Shown here: piece after piece, positions 1 through 8,600 of the stretch
Layout of the letters: each line of letters opens with the position of its first letter
Position numbering within the stretch: the first letter of the stretch is position 1
Assembly: GCF_017888565.1 (NCBI RefSeq)
Contig: NZ_JAGHFX010000058.1
Span: 124,001-188,000 of the forward strand
Direction: 5' to 3'
From: Clostridium sp.
GTDB taxonomy: Bacteria; Bacillota; Clostridia; Clostridiales; Clostridiaceae
Length of the DNA stretch: 64,000 nt
Program-made: the position numbers and the translations under genes
Notes under the pieces: generated by a model
What the model was told of the DNA's origin: nothing
Databases searched by the model: none
The model's input: only the letters and a program-made list of their open reading frames with translations

Positions 1-846
1 CTTTCAGCGTATGATGCTATAATACATGCATTAGGAACTGCAGGAACAGGTGGCTTTTCTAACATGAATTCAAGTGTTGCTGCCTTTGGTAACCCTGCTG
101 TTGAATGGATAATAACAATATTTATGATATTATTTGGAATTAATTTTGCATTATATTTTCAAGCAATAAGAGGAAATATTAAAAGTTTCTTTAAAAGTGA
201 AGAACTAAAGTATTATTTATTAATGATTTTAGTATCTATTATATTTATAACAATAAATATTTTGGATTTTAATAATGGAAGTTTAAATGAATCAATAAGG
301 CAATCATCATTTCAAGTTGCATCTATAATTACAACAACAGGATATGCAACTGTAGATTTTAATTTGTGGCCAACACTTAGTAAAATTATAATAATGGGGC
401 TTATGATAGCAGGAGCAATGGCAGGTTCTACAGGTGGCGGAGTAAAAACAATAAGAATAGTTATAATGCTAAAAGCTATAAGACGTGGTATAGATAAAAT
501 ATTGCATCCTAAAAGAATACAAAGTGTTAAAGTAGATGGAAAAGTAGTAGATGAAGAAACTATATCTGGAGTACTCTTATTTATAGGAGCTTATATTGTG
601 ATTTCATTAATTGCCATGTTTATTGTTGCATTTGATGGGTTTGATTTAGTTACAACATCAACAGCTGTATTAACTGCCATAAGTAATGTTGGACCAGGAT
701 TTGAAATGGTAGGGCCAACAGGTAACTTTTCAGCATTTTCACCATTAAGTAAAATAATACTATCTTTTTGTATGCTTGCTGGTAGGTTAGAAATATACCC
801 CATGTTAATTATGTTTAGTAAATCAATTTGGAAAAAGACTTATTAA
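1..846 (+). CDS. TrkH/KtrB-type potassium uptake channel subunit, C-terminal part
   Basis: Membrane pore subunit of a Trk/Ktr potassium uptake system, which moves K+ inward together with a cytoplasmic NAD/ATP-binding TrkA/KtrA subunit. The gene is cut by the window edge. The frame is open from base 1 and the first visible residues include TAGTGGFS, one of the four degenerate selectivity-filter loops of the family. A second filter-like loop, TTTGYATVDF, and a third, SNVGPGF, follow, so roughly the last two and a half M1-P-M2 repeats are present (281 codons visible). The C-terminus (KSIWKKTY) is basic and intact. The KtrA/TrkA partner must lie outside the window if it is adjacent. Whether this is TrkH or KtrB cannot be decided from the C-terminal part alone. 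Confidence 0.9.
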   Translation, partial: LSAYDAIIHALGTAGTGGFSNMNSSVAAFGNPAVEWIITIFMILFGINFALYFQAIRGNIKSFFKSEELKYYLLMILVSIIFITINILDFNNGSLNESIRQSSFQVASIITTTGYATVDFNLWPTLSKIIIMGLMIAGAMAGSTGGGVKTIRIVIMLKAIRRGIDKILHPKRIQSVKVDGKVVDEETISGVLLFIGAYIVISLIAMFIVAFDGFDLVTTSTAVLTAISNVGPGFEMVGPTGNFSAFSPLSKIILSFCMLAGRLEIYPMLIMFSKSIWKKTY

Positions 847-867
847 ATAAAATTCGATATAAATTAA

Positions 868-904
868 GGGTATCTAAAGTAATAGCTTTAGATATCCTTT
901 TTTT
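868..904 (+). terminator. Intrinsic terminator after the potassium channel gene
   Basis: A 12-bp stem, GGGTATCTAAAG pairing with CTTTAGATATCC (one G-T pair), encloses a 6-nt loop and is followed by a run of seven T. It lies about 20 nt after the stop codon. Confidence 0.85.
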
Positions 905-1046
905 ATTAATTTAAGTTTAAAAAAGGAGAAGGGAATTTAAAATGTGAACTAGTTTACTGCAAACTGAATAGAATAATATGAAGAATATTCCTTAATATTT
1001 CTATTTAGATTTTTATCAAATGAATAATTGAAATGAGTGGTAAATT

Positions 1047-1481
1047 ATGTTTAACGAGAGAAGAATGTTTTATAAATACATTGGTTCAGGTTCATCACGA
1101 AGAGTATTTGACCTAGGAAATGGATATGTGATGAAAGTGGCAAAAAATTTAGCTGGAATAGCGCAAAATAGGGTGGAATATCAAATTTCGTCAATGGATT
1201 CCTCTGATTTGTTTGCAAAGGTTATGCAGGTCTCTTCAAATTTTAATTATCTAGTAATGCAAAAAGCAGATAAAATAAACAGTATTACTGATATTCTTAA
1301 TTATTTTAATGTTAGAAGTATTGACGAGCTCTTTAGCTTAAGAGAATTTCAGAATATTGTATATAGATATAATTTGTTGAGAAATGATCTATGCAGGATT
1401 AGTAGCTGGGGAATAGTTAAGGGTGAACCAGTCATTATTGATTATGGTTTCACAAGCGAGGTTCGCGAAAGGTATTATTAA
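1047..1481 (+). CDS. Miniature protein-kinase-like protein, 144 aa
   Basis: I cannot assign a family, but the sequence has the layout of a protein-kinase N-lobe and active site with little else. Residues about 11-34 read IGSGSSRRVF, DLGNGYVMKVA, matching a glycine-rich loop and a beta3 lysine (VMK). Near the C-terminus VIIDYGF resembles the DFG metal-binding motif, preceded by RNDL where a catalytic-loop HRD would fall. The protein stops about ten residues after DYG, so the activation segment and C-lobe are absent. Its 144 residues compare with about 250 for a usual kinase domain. The ribosome site is weak (GAGTGG, 7 nt before ATG) and the other nearby ATGs are out of frame or blocked. It stands alone between a potassium channel gene and a convergent prenyltransferase. 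It could be a degenerate pseudokinase or a phage-type kinase-fold protein. Confidence 0.6.
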   Translation: MFNERRMFYKYIGSGSSRRVFDLGNGYVMKVAKNLAGIAQNRVEYQISSMDSSDLFAKVMQVSSNFNYLVMQKADKINSITDILNYFNVRSIDELFSLREFQNIVYRYNLLRNDLCRISSWGIVKGEPVIIDYGFTSEVRERYY

Positions 1482-1492
1482 GGAGTACAGTT

Positions 1493-1562
1493 GAGAGTGT
1501 AAAATAATCGTAAGCAATTATTTTAAGAGTCTATTATATCTGTTTATGAAATTTACACTCTC
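1493..1562. terminator. Nested inverted repeat between convergent genes
   Basis: Outer arms GAGAGTGTAAA (1493-1503) and TTTACACTCTC (1552-1562) are perfectly complementary. An inner hairpin, AAAATAAT/ATTATTTT (1501-1508/1517-1524), shares bases with the outer arm, so the two folds exclude each other. It sits between two convergent genes and probably serves as a bidirectional terminator, although the T-tract is weak. Confidence 0.5.
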
Positions 1563-1611
1563 TTAAATATATAAGTATAATATCAATTAATTATTTTTTA
1601 CTAAATAAACT

Positions 1612-2253
1612 TTAACCACCAAGAGTAATATCTTGTTCATTATACCAACTCAGGGCACTATAGAAATCTTCAGAATTAAAATCAGGCCAATATGTATCTA
1701 TTACGTAAAAATCTGAATAAACAGATTGTACTGGCAAAAATCCGCTAAGGCGTCTTCTTCCCCCCCATCTTATAATAAGGTCAATTCTAGAAATATCTTC
1801 TGAATGAATATAAGGTAAAATATTTTTTTTAGAGGAGTTAGATTCTTTTAATAAATTCAAATCCCATTCCCATCCATAATGAATTAAAAAATTTACTTTG
1901 ATACCTCCATTTCCGAATTTTTGTCTTGTTATAAAAGGAAGCAACTCCTTTGGAAAGACATCAGAATCAGTATTTCCAATTACTAGTATTTCACAATTTT
2001 CTTTTGTTAGAAGCATAACAGAATCAATGCAAGCTTTTATAAATGCATTTTTTTGTTCAGAAGGACGCTTAGTATTATCTATGGTAAAACCATAAAATGT
2101 TACTTCTTTAATATTTTCCTTCTGACAAAGTTTAAATACTTCAAGTCCTGGATTTATTCCATGTGAATATCCTTTATCTTTACTCAAATTATTTGATAGG
2201 GCCCAACGTCTATTTCCATCAGGAATTATTCCGATATGTTCTGGTATTCTCAT
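1612..2253 (-). CDS. Divergent cis-prenyltransferase (UppS family), 213 aa
   Basis: Member of the cis-prenyl (Z-isoprenyl) diphosphate synthase family, which condenses isopentenyl diphosphate onto an allylic primer. Visible motifs are IIPDGNRRWA (catalytic Asp12 in the usual MDGNGRWA position), YGFTIDNTKRP (usual YAFSTENWKRP), and RWGGRRRLSGF followed by YSDFYV and YWPDF. In housekeeping UppS the last block reads RTGGE.RISNF and its Glu (E213 in E. coli) helps hold Mg2+; here that position is Arg. The protein is also short (213 against about 240-250 aa). It is therefore unlikely to be the housekeeping undecaprenyl synthase. A short-chain or irregular prenyl synthase, or a terpene-like product, is plausible inference. 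Start chosen at the ATG with GGAGGAA just upstream. It is a single gene, convergent with the kinase-like gene. Confidence 0.8.
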   Translation of the reverse strand: MRIPEHIGIIPDGNRRWALSNNLSKDKGYSHGINPGLEVFKLCQKENIKEVTFYGFTIDNTKRPSEQKNAFIKACIDSVMLLTKENCEILVIGNTDSDVFPKELLPFITRQKFGNGGIKVNFLIHYGWEWDLNLLKESNSSKKNILPYIHSEDISRIDLIIRWGGRRRLSGFLPVQSVYSDFYVIDTYWPDFNSEDFYSALSWYNEQDITLGG

Positions 2254-2513
2254 ATTTCCTCCATAAAAATTAAAAATAATAATAGTATTTTATCCAGAAT
2301 AATATAAATTAGTCGTAAATATATATATATTAGTAATATTTAAATAATTAATGGTACTTTTTGTTTTTTATTGTAGAAAAAAGCGATATCATTGAGTATA
2401 ATTATTTTATGAAACCCTATGTTAAATTATAGTGCAACTAAAAAGAATCGTAATAAAAAAGGATTACAAATAAATACAGAATGAATAATTTATTTTATGG
2501 TTAGGGGGATGCA

Positions 2514-5396
2514 ATGAGTGGAAAACTGAAAAAAAGAATGTTTTCATTCATAATATTGTTATTTATTATCTTAAATTTTCAAGTTCCTATAAAGGCGAAA
2601 TCAAGTAAAAATATACTAATTTTGAATTCATATAGTGAGGAATTACAGTGGACTAGAGATATTCAAGAAGGTATAGAAAAAACTATAGAAACAGATGATA
2701 ATTTATTATTATATTATGAGTTTATGGACCTAAAAAATAATAGTGGTGATACATATATAAGTATATTAAATGAGCTTTATACTGAGAAATATAAGAATAC
2801 TAAATTTGATATAATTATATGTTCAGATAATGATGCGCTAAATTTTATGATAAACTATGGAGAGGATATTTTTGGAGATGTTCCGGTTGTATTTTGTGGA
2901 ATAAATAATTTTAATGATGAAATACTTCAAGGAAAGCCAAATTACACAGGAGTAGTAGAAGCTGTAGATGTAGAGTCAACAATAGATAGTATATTATTTT
3001 TTCAAAAAGATGTAAAAGATATCATTATTATATCAGATTCTATGACTTCTGGAAAATTTAATGAAGAACTAGCTAGAAAATCGATATCGAAGTATAGCTA
3101 TGATATTAATTTCAAATTTTATAGAGATGTTGATGTATCAGAAATTTTAGACAAGATAAATAATTTAAATAAAGAGACAGCGATTTTAATAATAGGACAA
3201 TTAAAATCGGAAAACGGCAACTATATTCCATATGATGAAATTAATAGATCTCTAAAAGAATTAAATATACCTATATATGTATGTTGGGATTTTTTATTAT
3301 CAGATAATATTATTGGTGGAAAAGTAATAGATGGATATAGTCAAGGAAAAATTGCAGCAGAGATGGCCTTAAATATTTTAAATGGTGAGAATGTGCAAAA
3401 TATACCTATTCAAAGAGAGTCACCTGGCAAATTTATATTTAATTATAATGAGTTAAGTAAATATGATATGTCTATAGACAAACTTCCAAGCAATTATAAT
3501 ATTATTAATAAACCTTTTTCATTTTATAGTACATATAAAATTCAAATATATATAGTTTCTATAATAATTCTGTCTTTAGTAATTCTTATAGTAATATTAG
3601 TTATTAATATAAAAAAGAGAATTATAACAGAAAAAGAATTAAATAGAAATTATGATGAACTAAACGTTGTCTATGAAGAGCTTGCAGCTACAGAAGAGTC
3701 TTTAGAAATGCAATATAATGAGGTGCAAGCTAGTGAGGAAAGATATAAACTTGCTGTTGATGGAGCAAATGATATAATTTGGGAATATGACTTTAAAAAT
3801 AAAGAACATTATTTATCAAATAAATTTGAAGGTTTACTTGGATATACAATTCATAATTCAGAGGATCTAATAGATACATTTAAAAAAATAATATTAAAGG
3901 AAGATTTAGAAAAAGTATTATCATTGTTTGAAGAACATTTAAATAAAAAATCTTCATATTTTAATGTTGAATGTAGAGTAGTTGACATATTTAATAATAT
4001 TAAGTGGGTATTTATAAGAGGTAAAGCATTAATTGATAGTGAAAATAATCCAGTAAAGATTTCAGGATCTATTTCAGATATTACTGAGAGGAAAAAGGCA
4101 GAGGAAAAAATTGAAACTTTAGCCTTTTACGATCAACTAACAGGGTTACCTAATAAGCATATGTTCTTAGATAAAGTTGATGATGAATTATTAAGAGGTT
4201 TAAAAAATCAATATAGCGGTGCAGCATTTTTAATCGATATTGATAATTTTAAAAATATAAACGATATGCTAGGACATGATTATGGAGATGAATTTTTAAA
4301 ATGCATAGCAAAAGAATTTATGAAGGTTTTAGATAATGATGAATTTATATGTAAATTAGATGGAGATGAATTTCTAATATTAAGCCTACATATTAATGAA
4401 AAAGGTAAGGCTGAAGATCTAGCTATTAAAATTCTAGAATTATTTAAGAATCCATTTAAAATTAAAGAAAAAAATATTTTTACAAGTGTAAGTATTGGTA
4501 TAAGTATTTTCCCAAATGATGCTAAAAATAAATCAGAACTTCTTAAAAATTCAGATATAGCTATGTATAAAGCTAAAGAAAATGGTAAAAATAGATACTT
4601 ATTTTATCATGAGAGTATGTCTAAGGATATAGTTAGAAAATCTCAATTAATAGAGGGACTTAGAAGTGCTATTTATAAATCAGAGTTTGAAGTGTTATAT
4701 CAACCTCAAATAAATATGATTGACTCCAAAGTTATAGGGTCAGAAGCTTTATTGAGATGGACAAGCAATACTTTTGGAAATGTTTCACCAATAGAGTTTA
4801 TACCACTTGCGGAGCAAAGTGAATTAATAATATCAATTGGGAAATGGGTTTTATATAATGCGTGTATAAAGAATAAGGAATGGATTGATAAAGGAATCAC
4901 ACCAATGACTATAGCTGTTAATGTTTCAGTTAGCCAGCTTTATCAAAGTGATTTTTTGAATACAATAAAAGATATATTAGATGAAAGTGGATTACCATCA
5001 GAATATTTAGAAATTGAAATAACAGAAAGTATAGTTATGAATAATATAGAAGAAAATTTAAAGGTACTTAATGACATAAAAGACTTAGGGGTTAAAATAG
5101 CATTAGATGATTTTGGAACTGGATATTCATCTCTTAGTTATTTAAGTTTACTTCCAATTGATAAGCTTAAATTAGATAAATCATTTATAGATAATATACA
5201 TATAAATGAAAATGATAGAGTAATAGTTGAATGTATAATAAAGCTTGCACATGAAATGAATATACTTGTTGTTGCAGAAGGTGTGGAAATAAAGGAACAG
5301 TTTGATATTTTATATAAAATGGGCTGTGATAGAATACAAGGATACTATTTTAGTAAACCTATTTCACCAGATGAATTTGAGTTACTTATGAAATGA
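2514..5396 (+). CDS. Membrane sensor with PAS, GGDEF and EAL domains (c-di-GMP turnover), 960 aa
   Basis: Membrane-bound enzyme predicted to make and/or degrade cyclic di-GMP in response to an external ligand. Domains in order: signal-type N-terminus (1-28); extracytoplasmic region about 33-320 resembling ABC-transporter substrate-binding (Peripla_BP/ABC_sub_bind) folds; a transmembrane helix about 343-366; a coiled coil; PAS about 405-530 ending in the usual DIT-ER linker; GGDEF about 536-695; EAL about 715-960. The GGDEF signature is altered to DGDEF (616-620). The EAL domain looks complete: EALLRW (E744), ITES, DDFGTGYSS, LKLDKSF, AEGVE and QGYYFSKP. The phosphodiesterase is therefore probably active, while cyclase activity is uncertain. 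RBS TTAGGGGGAT lies just before ATG. It is a single transcription unit with its own terminator. Confidence 0.92.
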   Translation: MSGKLKKRMFSFIILLFIILNFQVPIKAKSSKNILILNSYSEELQWTRDIQEGIEKTIETDDNLLLYYEFMDLKNNSGDTYISILNELYTEKYKNTKFDIIICSDNDALNFMINYGEDIFGDVPVVFCGINNFNDEILQGKPNYTGVVEAVDVESTIDSILFFQKDVKDIIIISDSMTSGKFNEELARKSISKYSYDINFKFYRDVDVSEILDKINNLNKETAILIIGQLKSENGNYIPYDEINRSLKELNIPIYVCWDFLLSDNIIGGKVIDGYSQGKIAAEMALNILNGENVQNIPIQRESPGKFIFNYNELSKYDMSIDKLPSNYNIINKPFSFYSTYKIQIYIVSIIILSLVILIVILVINIKKRIITEKELNRNYDELNVVYEELAATEESLEMQYNEVQASEERYKLAVDGANDIIWEYDFKNKEHYLSNKFEGLLGYTIHNSEDLIDTFKKIILKEDLEKVLSLFEEHLNKKSSYFNVECRVVDIFNNIKWVFIRGKALIDSENNPVKISGSISDITERKKAEEKIETLAFYDQLTGLPNKHMFLDKVDDELLRGLKNQYSGAAFLIDIDNFKNINDMLGHDYGDEFLKCIAKEFMKVLDNDEFICKLDGDEFLILSLHINEKGKAEDLAIKILELFKNPFKIKEKNIFTSVSIGISIFPNDAKNKSELLKNSDIAMYKAKENGKNRYLFYHESMSKDIVRKSQLIEGLRSAIYKSEFEVLYQPQINMIDSKVIGSEALLRWTSNTFGNVSPIEFIPLAEQSELIISIGKWVLYNACIKNKEWIDKGITPMTIAVNVSVSQLYQSDFLNTIKDILDESGLPSEYLEIEITESIVMNNIEENLKVLNDIKDLGVKIALDDFGTGYSSLSYLSLLPIDKLKLDKSFIDNIHINENDRVIVECIIKLAHEMNILVVAEGVEIKEQFDILYKMGCDRIQGYYFSKPISPDEFELLMK

Positions 5397-5427
5397 AGAG
5401 TATGAAATAATACTCTTCATTTTTTAT
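5392..5427 (+). terminator. Intrinsic terminator of the GGDEF/EAL gene
   Basis: The 11-bp stem AATGAAGAGTA/TACTCTTCATT overlaps the stop codon, has an 8-nt loop and is followed by a T-rich tail. The next 270 bases up to the following gene (5428-5694) hold no ORF and no riboswitch I recognise, only a short hairpin near 5632-5657. Confidence 0.85.
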
Positions 5428-5694
5428 ATTAAAGTAGAAAAAATAACAATATTTAAAAAGTAAGTAATTTATTTAATTTAATAATAAAATAAATTAAAAA
5501 TACAATATGTAAAATATTTACATTGAAGATTAGGTATGATAGACTTTATGTAATGATATTTCGTTTTAAATTTATAATGATGAAATAAAATCTATAAAGG
5601 TTTGTAATAGCATGAAATACTGCAATTAAAACCTGAGATATTAATTTCAGGGGTTAAAATATATTTATAAAATATTTTAATAGGGGGATGTTTT

Positions 5695-8600
5695 ATGAGT
5701 AAAAAAGTAAAAATGAGAATTGCTAGTTTGTTAATTGCTATTTCTATTTTAATTAACTTTATTCCACCACTTAATGCAAAGGCTTTGGGGGACTTTGGTG
5801 TTTCATCACCAATTATATCTAAAGCAATAAATAACTATAATTTAAATTTAGCACCAGGTGTTACTGAAAAAGGTTATACATTTGAAGATAGTACAGGTAA
5901 AAGAATCGAAAGCTTCGTAATAGAAATAGATACTAAAAACAAAAATGTAAGTATAGAAGCTTCGACTCCTAATGATGAAAGTGCTTATGGATTACAACCA
6001 GTAAGAAAGCAAGCAGAAGCACTTTTAGCAAAGGGAGAGAATGTAGTTGCTGGTGTAAATGCTGATTTTTATAATATGGCAACAGGAGAGCCAAATGGTG
6101 TTTTAGTAAAAGATGGGGTAATAATTAAAAATCATCCAGAATCAAGGAAGTTTTTTGGAATATTAAAAGATGGTTCAGCAGTAATTGGAGATTATAATAA
6201 ATTCAATGAAGTAAAAGATAATATTGAAGAAGCTTTAGGCGGAAATGCTTTATTAGTTAAAGAGGGACAAGTTTTTGAAACTCCTCAAACTGGAGCTGAT
6301 AAAGAACCTAGAACGGCAGTTGGTATAAAAGATAATGGAAACGTATTCTTTATAACTGTAGATGGAAGGCAGGAGCCATATTCAGCAGGATTATCAATGA
6401 ATGATTTGGCACAGTTAATGATTTCTATGGGGGCTATTAATGCACTCAATTTAGATGGAGGTGGATCAACTACACATTTATCTAGAATACCTGGGACAGA
6501 TAATTTAGAGGTTAAAAATAGACCATCAGATAACTCAGAAAGAAGTGTTGCTAATTCATGGATGATAATATCTAAGGAGCCTATAACTCATGAATTTAAT
6601 TCAGCATATATTGAACCAAATGAAAAAAGCTTTACACCATATTCGGACATACAGTTTAGTGCAAAAGGAATGGATGCATCTGGATCTTCTGCCAGTTTAC
6701 CAAAAGAAAGTTTAGAGTGGAGTATTTCTGATAATTCTTTTGGTAAAATAGACAGTAGCACTGGACTATTTTCATCTACAGGTAAAGAAGGGCAAGCCAA
6801 AGTATTATTAAAATATAAAGAAAATGTCGTAGGAGAAGCTAATTTTGAAATAGCAAAACCAGATGAGATTTATTTCTATAGTAAAGAGGTAAGCTTAGAT
6901 AAAAATCAAAGTAAAGATTTAGGGTTAAATACTTTATTTAATAAAAGAAATGTTAAATGTAATGAAGAAGATATAATTTGGGAAGTACCAGAAGGCATTG
7001 GAACAGTAGATAAGGATGGAGTTTTACACTCGTCTGATAAAAATTCCTCTGGAGAAATTAAAGTTACTTTAAAAGGGACAAATATATCTGCAAGCATAAA
7101 TGTAACAGTAGGGCAATTACCAATAATATTAGAAGACTTTGAAAATGGATTAGAAAAATGGGGATTTTCTACAGCTAATAGAGGGGAAAGTGGATCTTTA
7201 GCACTTACAACATATCCAGAGGAGCCTACAAGATTTGATGATCATTCTTTAAAGATAAATTATGATTTTACAAATGCACAAATAGGGACTACTCTTGGTG
7301 TATATGCTGGCCCAGGAGAAAATATATTAATTCAAGGAAGTCCAAAATCCATTGGTATGTGGGTTTATGCTACCAAAGAGGCAAATGGATACTGGCTTAG
7401 AATGAATTTAATAGCCGGAGATGGAAAAAGTAAAACCATTGATTTATCAAATCAAAATCCGGGAATTGATTGGGAGGGGTGGAGGTATATAGAGGCTGAA
7501 ATACCTGATACTTTTATAGGACCATTTTCTATACATCCAACTCAAGGAATAAGACTAATGTCATTAAAGTCAGGACTTCCAGGAGAGGGACCTATGACTA
7601 AAGGAAGCATTTATATAGATAATATTAGAGCTGTATATGGAAATAAAGTAGACGATTTATATGCACCTGTAATTGAATCTATCAATATAGCTGATAATGA
7701 TTATAATAGAAATGATGTTAATATTACAGCTAGATTATATGATTATGAAGATGATCAATATAAAACAGGAATTAATTGGGACAGAGTAAGAATATTAGTC
7801 GATGGAATTGATTATACGGGAAAAGAAGGCCATTTTTCTTATGATAAAGATGGGACTGTTTCTTTGTCAGGATACAAGTGGGCTGATGGAACTCATAGAG
7901 TAGAAGTAGTTGCCCAAGATAACTTTGGAAATGAAACTACTAAAACTGAGTATTTTAATATAGATACTAATTCATCAAAGATTACTATTGATTCTATTAA
8001 TAATGAAGCAGTATTAGGAGGATATTTAGATTTAGCTTTAAAGTCTATTTCAGGGAATGAGATAAAAAATTTAAAGACAAAAATAAATATAGATAATGGA
8101 TTTTTAGTAGAAAGTGTAGATTTTTCTAATTTATCTAAAAATGGTATATGGAACTACAATAGCGATTCAGGAGAGCTAGATATATATTGCGAAAATGAAG
8201 GCTTAACAAATGGAGAAAATATATTAGCTAATATAAAAGTTAAAATACCTAATACAGCTAAACTAGACTCAGATGTTAATTTTGAGATTATTAATTCATT
8301 GATGGAGTATATTCTTGAAAAAGAAGATAACTTTATAGCAACTTCATCTTCTAGAATAGGAAAAATACCTGTAGTTAGCGCATATAACATATCTATAGAA
8401 GAAATCTTAGTAGGGAAGCCAGGTGTAATTAAAGTTACTGATGTTCTTGGTAATGCGGTTAAAGATGTAAATGTAATAATGGAAGATGAAGATGGAAATA
8501 AAGTTGATTTAGGAAAGACTAATTCAAAAGGTATACTTGCTAGTGATAAATTGACTAATAAAGTACAAAAGTTTTTTATATATGCTGAAAAGGAAGGATT

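Noticed and set aside
943-975. Strong ribosome site (AGGAGAAGGG) followed by ATG TGA
   Set aside because: The start codon is followed at once by a stop and no frame continues. It is either a relic or chance; there is no coding content to annotate.
5560-5694. Possible c-di-GMP riboswitch before the large surface protein gene
   Set aside because: Only a weak AACCTGA/TCAGGGGTT hairpin is present. The conserved c-di-GMP-I and -II core sequences are missing.
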